Assembly (NCBI GenBank): GCA_030638935.1
Contig: DAOWDR010000093.1
Coordinates: 1-6,824 of the forward strand
Origin: Desulfobacteraceae bacterium
GTDB lineage: Bacteria > Desulfobacterota > Desulfobacteria > Desulfobacterales > Desulfobacteraceae
Length of the DNA: 6,824 nt
Direction of reading: 5' to 3'
The translations under genes and the position numbers were made by a program. Position 1 is the first letter of the stretch, and the number at the start of each line of letters is the position of its first letter. A model generated the notes under the pieces. It was not told the origin of the DNA. It saw only the letters and a program-made list of their open reading frames with translations, and made no database searches. Below, piece after piece: positions 1 to 5,594 of the stretch.

Positions 1-512
1 ACTAATAATTGTCCTTTAAACATATTGGAAAACTTAATCAGTCCGTCCAGGGTTTCCTTAAAATCCAACTTATCATGGGGCCGGTTAATCCACCCAAAGG
101 AATCCTGGTCCCAGGCACTAAAAGAAACCTTTACTATATCTGCCAGGGCAGCCGCCCGTCGAACCCCTGAATCAAAAAACAATCCGCCGTTGGAAAGCAG
201 TACACTGGGGATATCAATGGATTTCAAACCATCCAGCACATCACCAAACCGAGAATGAAGCGTGGGTTCACCAGAGCCGGACAATGTCATATAATCGGCA
301 ACCCCGTCTGTTTTGATCCAGGCCTGGATTTCATCTAAGACCTCATCCACCGGCACCCAATCCTTTTGTTCAAGGGTTTTATCAGGTGTTCTGCCAAGCT
401 GACAGAATACACAATCATAGCAACAGGTTTTCATCGGCACCAGGTCAATTCCAAGGGATCGTCCAAATCGCCTGGAAGGAACAGGTCCGAACAAATACTT
501 ATACGGTCTCAT
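1..512 (-). CDS. Radical SAM protein, TYW1-like/COG0731 type (3' end beyond window)
   Basis: The frame reads from ATG at 512 to the window edge without a stop, giving about 170 N-terminal residues; the C-terminus lies outside. The 4Fe-4S/SAM motif C-x3-C-x2-C is at C30, C34 and C37, preceded by GPVPSRRFGRSLGIDLVP at 9-26, a signature I associate with COG0731-type Fe-S oxidoreductases related to the wyosine-synthesis enzyme TYW1. A glycine-rich SAM-binding segment GSGEPTL follows at 79-85. A strong ribosome site (AAGGAGG around 520-526) supports the start. The gene lies 68 bp downstream of hemA on the same strand and may be co-transcribed. The family assignment is confident; the substrate is not known, and bacterial members of this group are largely uncharacterised. 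Cytosolic, oxygen-sensitive enzyme inferred. Confidence 0.88.
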   Translation of the reverse strand, partial: MRPYKYLFGPVPSRRFGRSLGIDLVPMKTCCYDCVFCQLGRTPDKTLEQKDWVPVDEVLDEIQAWIKTDGVADYMTLSGSGEPTLHSRFGDVLDGLKSIDIPSVLLSNGGLFFDSGVRRAAALADIVKVSFSAWDQDSFGWINRPHDKLDFKETLDGLIKFSNMFKGQLL

Positions 513-531
513 TCTATTTTTCCTCCTTAAA

Positions 532-580
532 ACAAATGCAGGGCGTCCTGTACTTTCCATTTCATGGAGAAAACATTTGT
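532..580 (-). other. Possible three-way-junction RNA structure in hemA-radical SAM spacer
   Basis: Between the hemA stop and the ribosome site of the radical SAM gene, a perfect 7-bp outer stem pairs 532-538 with 574-580. It encloses two perfect hairpins: 539-542 with 547-550 (4 bp, 4-base loop), abutting the outer stem, and 556-560 with 564-568 (5 bp, 3-base loop). No T-run follows, so it is not an intrinsic terminator. It could be a processing or stability element within an operon mRNA, or chance pairing in a short spacer. It matches no RNA family that I recognise. Confidence 0.2.
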
Positions 581-1858
581 CTATTCCTTTTCCGGAATAT
601 CCAAATCAAACAATTGCCGGGTTACATTCAAATACAAGGAATCATCCCTGTGATCCCCGGTGTTTCGTAAAAACTGGATGGGATCATGGATGGTACGGGT
701 GGCAATGGCCTGGGTCATGCGCCGGACAGCTTTGATGTCCTCTTTGGACAAATTGCCTAAGGAGGAGATGGTTTTGTTGAATTCCATTTCCACGATGGTG
801 GTCATCTTGTCATTAATGGCCTTGATAGTGGGTACAATGGAAAGGCTGTCCACCCATTTTCTGAAGGTTAACACCGCTTCCTCCACAAACCGCTCGGCCT
901 TGATGGTCTCCTGTCCCCGCTGCTTAATATTGGTTTCAACAATACCCTTTAAATCATCAATATCATAGACATAGGCATTGGATACCTTGTTGATTTTCGG
1001 ATCAATATCCCTTGGCACGGCAATATCAATAAAAAAAATGGTGTTATGGTTCCTTTTTTTCATGGCTCTTTTTACCTGGGCCTGGGTAAGAACATACTCC
1101 GTGGCCCCGGTTGAACTGATAATAATGTCCACATCTTTGAGAACGGCTTCCCTTTCTTCAAACTGGACGGCCTGGCCCTTGAATTTTTGGGCAAGGGCAA
1201 GGGCATTTTTAAAAGTTCGGTTGGCCACAATGATCTCTTTGACATTGTGTGATATCAAATGCTCCACTGCAAGTTCCGCCATTTCTCCCGCCCCGAGCAG
1301 CATCACGCTTTTGCTGGAAAGATCGCTAAAAATCTTATTGGCAAGCTCTATGGCTGCATAGGAGATGGAAACCGCATTATCCCCGATACCGGTCTCCTTT
1401 CTGACGCGTTTGGCAACGCTGAAGGATTTATGCATCATCCGGTTGAGCAGGACCCCTGAGGCCCCTTCTTCCACTGCAATCTTATAGGCATTCTTGATCT
1501 GGCCCAAAATCTGGGGTTCACCCACCATCATGGAATCCAGGCTGGCAGAGACCTGGAACATATGCCGGATGGCCTCGTCTCCTTTGTGGATGTACAAGGC
1601 AGGCCGGAACTCGGATACAGCTATCTTTTTATGCTGGGAAATAAACTGGATAATGGTCTCAACCTGGTCGCCTTCTTCCGGTATGTACAGAATTTCCATG
1701 CGGTTACAGGTTGAAAAAACAAGCCCTTCCTTGATTTGTGCAGCATCTTTTAGATACCTGAGAGCCCCAAGGGTCTCCTCGTCTGTAAAGGACAATTTTT
1801 CCCGAAGTTCCACCGGGGCTGTTTTATGATTTGCACCTATTAAAAAAATATTTGACAT
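581..1858 (-). CDS. hemA: Glutamyl-tRNA reductase
   Basis: Reduces glutamyl-tRNA(Glu) with NADPH to glutamate-1-semialdehyde, the committed step of C5-pathway tetrapyrrole synthesis, in the cytosol. At 425 residues it is normal length. Visible motifs: GANHKTAPVELRE at 8-20, the active-site STCNRME with catalytic C51, MMVGEPQILGQIKNAY at 110-125, the nucleotide-binding loop GAGEMAEL at 189-196 followed by NRTF at 213-216, and IDIAVPRDIDP at 277-287. A helical C-terminal dimerisation region runs from about 315. The ATG is fixed by the family N-terminus, yet the bases before it show no clear Shine-Dalgarno. Its start is 10 bp after the stop of the CcsA/HemX-like gene, so translational coupling is likely. 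Third gene of the operon starting at 3386. Confidence 0.97.
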   Translation of the reverse strand: MSNIFLIGANHKTAPVELREKLSFTDEETLGALRYLKDAAQIKEGLVFSTCNRMEILYIPEEGDQVETIIQFISQHKKIAVSEFRPALYIHKGDEAIRHMFQVSASLDSMMVGEPQILGQIKNAYKIAVEEGASGVLLNRMMHKSFSVAKRVRKETGIGDNAVSISYAAIELANKIFSDLSSKSVMLLGAGEMAELAVEHLISHNVKEIIVANRTFKNALALAQKFKGQAVQFEEREAVLKDVDIIISSTGATEYVLTQAQVKRAMKKRNHNTIFFIDIAVPRDIDPKINKVSNAYVYDIDDLKGIVETNIKQRGQETIKAERFVEEAVLTFRKWVDSLSIVPTIKAINDKMTTIVEMEFNKTISSLGNLSKEDIKAVRRMTQAIATRTIHDPIQFLRNTGDHRDDSLYLNVTRQLFDLDIPEKE

Positions 1859-1868
1859 GTTTATTTCG

Positions 1869-2723
1869 CTATTTGGTAAATTCCTGGTGATGCCCGCCCA
1901 GAAAAATATTGACTCCCAGAAAGGTAAAAATAATGATCACAAATCCAACAATTGTCATGATGGCAGATTTCCGGCCCCGCCACCCGGAATGAAAACGGAA
2001 ATGCAGCAGAGCCGCATAAACCAGCCAGGTGCCAATGGAAAACACCTCTTTAAAATCCCAGCTCCAGAACCGCCCCCATATGGATTTTGCATAGATAAAT
2101 CCGGTAATCAGCCCAAAGGTCAACAAAGTAAACCCGGTGGTAATACAGGTGTAACTGACATTGTCCAAAAAATCCAGGGAGGGCAGGCGCTTAAAGAAAA
2201 ACCCAGGGGTTTTGGCTTTAATTCCTTTTTCCTGGAGCAGATAAAGAATTCCTGCACCGCAGGCAAGCCCCAGAGCTGCATCTCCGCTAAAAACCAGAAC
2301 AATGTGTGCAACAAACCAGAATCCCCTCAGAATCTCATTGGAAGCAACCGGGGTGTCCGGGAGCAGCATCACTGCAAGCATAAGGGTGGATAAGAGGGTG
2401 GAAGCAAAAACGCCCAGAATTTTAAGATTAAATTTATACTGGAAATATAAAAACATGCAGCCAAATGAAAGTGCTGCCAGGGAAAGGCTTTGCACCATAT
2501 TTTGGACCGGCAGCTCCTTGGCAGCTATTCCCGTTGCAACAATGCTGAAAAGATGAACCCCCACGGCTACCGACACAAGGAAAAAAGAGATTTTCTGAAT
2601 TCTGTCTTTTTGGTCAAACAGAAAGAACAGATACCCTGCCATACTGAAAAAATACAATAGGGTGGATATTTGCAACAGGATACTACTGACACTACCTATA
2701 TTACTGAAACTGGCTAATTCCAT
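1869..2723 (-). CDS. CcsA/HemX-type cytochrome c assembly membrane protein
   Basis: A 284-residue polytopic inner-membrane protein with about eight hydrophobic segments (roughly 14-36, 45-66, 76-96, 100-122, 134-162, 193-213, 226-243, 254-276). It carries a WWD-like haem-handling motif, WGRFWSWDFKE, at 216-226, conserved-looking histidines at H57, H140 and H241, and the CcsA-like end GVNIFLGGHHQ. CcsA proteins export haem and ligate it to apocytochrome c in system II. The related HemX of Bacillus lies next to hemA and lowers HemA levels, and that role is possible here because this gene immediately precedes hemA. No resB/ccsB partner is in the window. The motif has WDF where many CcsA proteins have WDP. 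Its ATG directly abuts the stop of the upstream gene, with a ribosome site AGGAG six bases before it. Confidence 0.88.
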   Translation of the reverse strand: MELASFSNIGSVSSILLQISTLLYFFSMAGYLFFLFDQKDRIQKISFFLVSVAVGVHLFSIVATGIAAKELPVQNMVQSLSLAALSFGCMFLYFQYKFNLKILGVFASTLLSTLMLAVMLLPDTPVASNEILRGFWFVAHIVLVFSGDAALGLACGAGILYLLQEKGIKAKTPGFFFKRLPSLDFLDNVSYTCITTGFTLLTFGLITGFIYAKSIWGRFWSWDFKEVFSIGTWLVYAALLHFRFHSGWRGRKSAIMTIVGFVIIIFTFLGVNIFLGGHHQEFTK

Positions 2724-3386
2724 TTATTGCTCCTGTGGTACAAGGCTTTGATAATCAATCCCGGGCCCGAGCAGTTCAAGGAGAACCGAGTCTATCCGGG
2801 TTTCATCTTTTTCAGCGATCAGGCCAGGTAAATTTTTTTCAACCAAGGCGTTGAATATCTTTTTATGGGAGCTGGGGTCATGGCCCTCTTCCAGCAATTT
2901 TTTCCGAATATTGCCCATGAGCACAAGAAAGGGCCCATATTCCGGACCAAACATCTGACCAAGGTCTTTTCGGATTTTTCTTGCCAGGGCCGGGCTGGCC
3001 CCTGAGGTGGAAACGGCACACACAAGATCCCCCCTTTCAACAACAGAAGGAAGGATAAAATCCGACCTGTCCGGAGCATCGGCAATATTACACAAAATAT
3101 CTCGAAGCTTTGCCTCTTCCTTGATCCGTGAGTTCAGAACCTTATTGTCCGTGGCAGCAAAAACCAAGAAAGCATTGTCCAGGTCCGATGTTTCATAGGA
3201 TTTGCATTCCAGGCGGATGCCGGCTTTTTCCCCGGTTTCAAGCTTTTGGGAAAACACTTTGCTGATCACCCGAACCCTGGCCCCTGCCCTGCACAGGCCA
3301 ATGGCTTTCCGGGTGCCGACCTCTCCCCCGCCCACCACCAGGCAGTCACGGTCCCTTACATCCAGAAAAATGGGGTAATACTTCAT
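2724..3386 (-). CDS. Precorrin-2 dehydrogenase (siroheme synthase N-terminal domain type)
   Basis: Oxidises precorrin-2 to sirohydrochlorin with NAD+; bifunctional relatives (CysG N-terminal domain, Met8p) also insert iron to make siroheme. At 220 residues this is the stand-alone form without the CysG methyltransferase domain. A Rossmann motif VVGGGEVGTRKA occupies 17-28. The NIADAPD stretch at 100-106 contains D103, the likely counterpart of the catalytic aspartate in CysG/Met8p. The family signature SDFILPSVVERGDLVCAVSTSG-ASPALAR spans 108-136, followed by a helical dimerisation region. It is the first gene of the minus-strand operon with the CcsA/HemX-like gene and hemA, consistent with siroheme supply for sulfite reductase and the siroheme-dependent haem route known in sulfate reducers. 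The ribosome site before the ATG is weak. Whether it also chelates iron cannot be told from sequence. Confidence 0.93.
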   Translation of the reverse strand: MKYYPIFLDVRDRDCLVVGGGEVGTRKAIGLCRAGARVRVISKVFSQKLETGEKAGIRLECKSYETSDLDNAFLVFAATDNKVLNSRIKEEAKLRDILCNIADAPDRSDFILPSVVERGDLVCAVSTSGASPALARKIRKDLGQMFGPEYGPFLVLMGNIRKKLLEEGHDPSSHKKIFNALVEKNLPGLIAEKDETRIDSVLLELLGPGIDYQSLVPQEQ

Positions 3387-3394
3387 CTTTGCCT

Positions 3395-3430
3395 AACCCT
3401 TGTTCACTTACCTTGTTTAAATAAAGGGTT
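3395..3430. promoter_or_regulatory. Inverted repeat in leader of the tetrapyrrole operon
   Basis: A 7-bp inverted repeat, AACCCTT at 3395-3401 and AAGGGTT at 3424-3430, separated by 22 bp. One arm lies at the predicted transcription start of the minus-strand operon. The other covers the purine-rich bases just upstream of the dehydrogenase ATG. It could be an operator or a leader hairpin that hides the ribosome site; both readings are inference, and the arms are short enough to be chance. Confidence 0.25.
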
Positions 3431-3453
3431 TAGTATATATTGTCGGCTATAAT
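3413..3453 (+). promoter_or_regulatory. Candidate promoter(s) for the amidohydrolase gene
   Basis: Two overlapping possibilities. TTGTTT at 3413-3418 is followed after exactly 17 bp by TATATT at 3436-3441. Separately, a perfect TATAAT lies at 3448-3453 but has no good -35 partner. Either would start transcription 30-50 bases before the ATG at 3495. The elements overlap the oppositely directed promoter at 3432-3460. Confidence 0.4.
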
Positions 3454-3460
3454 TTTTCAA
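3432..3460 (-). promoter_or_regulatory. Sigma70-like promoter for the tetrapyrrole/cytochrome operon
   Basis: Read on the minus strand: TTGAAA (3455-3460), a 17-bp spacer, and TATACT (3432-3437), each matching the sigma70 consensus at most positions. The predicted start near 3425 gives a leader of about 39 bases before the ATG at 3386. It shares its DNA with the plus-strand promoter elements, so the two directions may compete. Confidence 0.6.
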
Positions 3461-3481
3461 TATCTATTCACCAGATGCTTT

Positions 3482-3486
3482 GAGGA
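3482..3486 (+). promoter_or_regulatory. Ribosome binding site that fixes the amidohydrolase start
   Basis: GAGGA lies 8 bases before ATG at 3495. The frame could be extended to a TTG at 3480, but that codon overlaps the approach to this site and would add five residues ahead of the usual MIIDSHTH family N-terminus, so ATG 3495 is preferred. Confidence 0.7.
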
Positions 3487-3494
3487 TACCTATC

Positions 3495-4334
3495 ATGATA
3501 ATTGATTCCCATACCCATCTTTTTCCGGGACCGGTAAAAAACGACCGGTCCCTGTTTTTTGACAAGGAACCTGAGTTCAAACTGCTCTATGACTCACCCA
3601 GGGCAAAAATTTCCACCACCTCAGAATTAGTGGACACCATGGATATCCATGGGGTGGACATCTCCGTGGTCAGTGGATTTCCCTGGAGAAATCCAAATTA
3701 TGCCAAAAAAAATAATGATTATATCCTTGAAGCTGTCCAGGCCTATCCAGACAGAATAAGGGGACTTGCCTGTTTTGATCTTGCCTGGGAAGGTGCGGCT
3801 GATGAAGCAATCCGCTGCATTGATTCAGGACTTTGTGGTGTGGGGGAACTGGCCTTTTATCTTTCCGGCATTGATGAAACAGCCATCAGTCTTCTTGAAC
3901 CGGTAATGGCGGCCCTGGAATCCCGGGGGAACCTGCCCTGCATGATCCACACGAATGAACCCGTGGGCCATACCTATCCCGGCAAAACCCCGGTAACCCT
4001 GGAGCAAATTGATAATTTGACCCGCACATTTCCAAATAACAGGATCATCCTGGCCCATTGGGGGGGAGGAATTTTTTTCTACCATGTCATGAAAAAGCAG
4101 GTAAAAGAAAACCTGAAAAACATCTGGTATGATACAGCAGCATCAATTTTTCTCTATGACCCTGAAATCTACGACATGGCGGTAAAAGCCGGTGTAATTG
4201 ACAAGGTGTTGTTTGGCACGGATTTTCCCCTGCTAACACCGGACAGGTATTACGCCGATATGGACAAATCAGCCATGACAGCGGCCCAGAAAAGAATGGT
4301 GTTGGGAGAGAATGCCTTTCCACTTTTTGGATAA
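3495..4334 (+). CDS. Metal-dependent amidohydrolase (amidohydrolase_2/COG2159-like)
   Basis: A 279-residue TIM-barrel hydrolase predicted to be cytosolic. Metal-ligand candidates typical of the superfamily are visible: H6-x-H8 in IDSHTHLFPG, H152 in MIHTNEP, H188 in ILAHWGGG and D243 in LFGTDFPL, with a possible additional acidic residue E118 in GVGELAFY. The family includes decarboxylases such as ACMSD as well as hydrolases, and the reaction cannot be decided here. It is the only plus-strand gene, divergent from the tetrapyrrole operon and convergent with the response regulator, with 33 bp between the two stops. No neighbour indicates a pathway. Unusually, codons 11-22 (PGPVKNDRSLFF) are encoded across a terminator-like hairpin and T-run. 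Confidence 0.88.
   Translation: MIIDSHTHLFPGPVKNDRSLFFDKEPEFKLLYDSPRAKISTTSELVDTMDIHGVDISVVSGFPWRNPNYAKKNNDYILEAVQAYPDRIRGLACFDLAWEGAADEAIRCIDSGLCGVGELAFYLSGIDETAISLLEPVMAALESRGNLPCMIHTNEPVGHTYPGKTPVTLEQIDNLTRTFPNNRIILAHWGGGIFFYHVMKKQVKENLKNIWYDTAASIFLYDPEIYDMAVKAGVIDKVLFGTDFPLLTPDRYYADMDKSAMTAAQKRMVLGENAFPLFG
3527..3560 (+). terminator. Intrinsic-terminator-like hairpin inside the start of the amidohydrolase gene
   Basis: GGGACCGGT at 3527-3535 pairs perfectly with ACCGGTCCC at 3544-3552 (9 bp, 7 of them G:C), with an 8-base A-rich loop, followed by TG and six T at 3555-3560. This is the textbook layout of a Rho-independent terminator in the plus direction only; the minus direction lacks a T-run. 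It begins 32 bases after the ATG. It may act as an early attenuator when translation is poor, or be a product of codon choice. Confidence 0.45.
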
Positions 4335-4367
4335 GTGGGGGCCTGGTATTGTAAAAATTCTTTGCAA

Positions 4368-5060
4368 TTAAGACTCTTTAAAACGATATCCAACTCCCCT
4401 GACGGTTTCAACCCGGGAGGAATAATGTTTTAATTTTTTACGCAGCCCCACAATGATCACATCAACACTTCTTTCTGTTACCGCATAATTTTCACCGTGG
4501 ACGGCATCCACAATCTGCCCCCGGGTGAATACCCATCCCTTTTTATCTGCAAGAAAAGAGAGCAGATCAAACTCCGACAGGGTCAGATCAATGATCTGAC
4601 CCTTGATGGTTACGGTATGCCTGGCCCGGTCAATAATCATATCCCCTTCCTGTTTGATCCGGGGAGGATCGCCAGGGCTTGTTTTCTGCCGTCTTCTTAA
4701 AATGGCACGGATTCTTGCGGTAAGTTCCCTGGGGCTAAAGGGTTTGGATATATAGTCATTGGCCCCAAGTTCAAGGCCTGCCACAATATCTGATTCTTCC
4801 CCCTTGGCTGTGACCATGACAATGGGAATATCCATTGTGTCATCATTTTTTTTCAGATACCTGGTCACTTCAAGCCCGTCAATACCGGGCAGCATGAGGT
4901 CCAGAACCACAAGATCCGGCCGGGAATGTTTGGCAATCTTAATGGCCTCTTCTCCTGTCATGGCGGATAGAATGCCATATCCTTCATTTTTGAGATTATA
5001 TTTAATCAGTTCAATAATATCTTCTTCATCATCTACAATGAGTATGGTTTCCTTGGACAT
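4368..5060 (-). CDS. OmpR/PhoB-type response regulator
   Basis: A 230-residue two-domain transcription regulator of normal length. The receiver domain (about 4-120) has the acidic pair D10/D11, phospho-acceptor D54 in VVLDLMLPGIDG, T84 in VMVTAKGEE and K106 in ISKPFSP. The winged-helix DNA-binding domain (about 138-228) has LTLSEFDLLSFL at 159-170, the recognition-helix region RSVDVIIVGLRKKL at 197-210 and VRGVGYRF at 220-227. The closest look is to the PhoB group, but no phoR-like kinase, phosphate transporter or Pho-box is in view, so no symbol is given. AGGA precedes the ATG by six bases. It is downstream of the phosphatase/kinase pair after an 87-bp AT-rich gap, so it could be read through or have its own promoter. 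Confidence 0.93.
   Translation of the reverse strand: MSKETILIVDDEEDIIELIKYNLKNEGYGILSAMTGEEAIKIAKHSRPDLVVLDLMLPGIDGLEVTRYLKKNDDTMDIPIVMVTAKGEESDIVAGLELGANDYISKPFSPRELTARIRAILRRRQKTSPGDPPRIKQEGDMIIDRARHTVTIKGQIIDLTLSEFDLLSFLADKKGWVFTRGQIVDAVHGENYAVTERSVDVIIVGLRKKLKHYSSRVETVRGVGYRFKES
4579..4603. repeat. Perfect 25-bp palindrome within the response regulator gene
   Basis: Two 12-base arms, AGGGTCAGATCA at 4579-4590 and TGATCTGACCCT at 4592-4603, are exact reverse complements around one central base. It falls in the codons for KGQIIDLTL at the start of the winged-helix domain. No T-run follows on either strand, so it is not a terminator. It may be a protein-binding site, an mRNA hairpin or coincidence. 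Confidence 0.6.
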
Positions 5061-5147
5061 TTTTTATCCTGTTTTATATGGTTCTAAAAGGTTTTATCTT
5101 TATTTTAATAGAAGAATGTTAGAATTGTATTAAAGCTAAATTAAATA
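5061..5147 (-). promoter_or_regulatory. AT-rich leader upstream of response regulator with 11-bp-phased repeats
   Basis: The 87-bp gap is much more AT-rich than the genes on either side. On the minus strand, four consecutive 11-base units begin TTTAAT, TTTAAT, TCTAAC and TCTATT (positions 5145-5102). Regulators with an OmpR/PhoB winged helix commonly bind tandem repeats at one-turn spacing, so autoregulation is a reasonable inference. AT-rich sequence yields such patterns easily. I could not place a convincing -35/-10 pair here. Confidence 0.3.
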
Positions 5148-5591
5148 TTATGGAAAGATTTTTTTTTCCAGACAAAGAATATTGCCCTTTGGATTATAGG
5201 AATATCGGGTAAAATAGGTTTCCATAATGTAAATCCCTCTGCCATGGTCCTCTTTCCCGGGAAGCTCAGACGCCTGCTGTGTTTTCCAGTCAAACCCCTC
5301 ACCCTGGTCTGCTATCTCAAGAAGAATGAATTTTTTATCATCAATTTTCAGTTGAAAGTCCACTATTTTATCCGGATCATTTTTATTCCCGTGGCGAACC
5401 GCATTTGTCAGCCCTTCCCGCAGGACCAGATTAACGGCAAACAAGTGTGGGGCAAGCCCCTCCTGTTCTGACTCCAAAAACCGGGTAACGGCCTTACACG
5501 CCTCATCAATGTATTCCAAAAAAGAAGAGAATCGGATATGAAGTTTATCTTTGGACCCTGTCACCTCAAATATGCCGGTTTCTTTTTCCAT
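5148..5591 (-). CDS. RsbW-like ATP-binding protein (HATPase_c anti-sigma/serine kinase family)
   Basis: A 147-residue single-domain GHKL ATPase of the length typical for RsbW/SpoIIAB-type kinases. The N box is LREGLTNAVRHGNK at 57-70, with E59 and N63 placed for catalysis and Mg binding. The G1 box is DQGEGFD at 95-101 and the G2 region is GRGIYIM at 117-123. Family members phosphorylate a serine or threonine on a STAS antagonist and may sequester a sigma factor; many outside the Firmicutes control other outputs. The start is 3 bp after the stop of the REC-SpoIIE phosphatase, with its GAGGTG ribosome site inside that gene's last codons, so the two are translationally linked. No STAS gene or sigma factor is in the window; the partner is unknown. 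Confidence 0.88.
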   Translation of the reverse strand: MEKETGIFEVTGSKDKLHIRFSSFLEYIDEACKAVTRFLESEQEGLAPHLFAVNLVLREGLTNAVRHGNKNDPDKIVDFQLKIDDKKFILLEIADQGEGFDWKTQQASELPGKEDHGRGIYIMETYFTRYSYNPKGNILCLEKKIFP

Positions 5592-5594
5592 GGA

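Noticed and set aside
978..1361. Plus-strand open frame of 127 residues opposite hemA
   Set aside because: It lies wholly antisense to a gene with full family motifs, has no ribosome site of note and no recognisable domain; it is a shadow frame.
1857..2393. Plus-strand open frame of 178 residues opposite the CcsA/HemX-like gene
   Set aside because: Composition is rich in Pro, Gln, Asn and Lys as expected from the complement of a hydrophobic membrane-protein gene; no motif, and the opposite strand is convincing.
2748..2758. TTGATAATCAA as an FNR-type site
   Set aside because: Half-sites are separated by one base instead of four, and it lies at the end of a coding region and not near a promoter.
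3480..3494. Upstream TTG as start for the amidohydrolase
   Set aside because: ATG at 3495 has GAGGA at 8 bases and gives the usual MIIDSHTH N-terminus; the TTG start would place this site inside the coding region.
4349..4367. Dyad TTGTAAA/TTTGCAA between the convergent stops as a bidirectional terminator
   Set aside because: AT-rich 7-bp stem with one mismatch and no T-run on either strand; too weak to call.
5061..5101. Sigma70 promoter for the response regulator (TATAAA near the ATG)
   Set aside because: No acceptable -35 element at the right distance, and the TATAAA lies too close to the ribosome site; AT-rich DNA gives such hexamers by chance.
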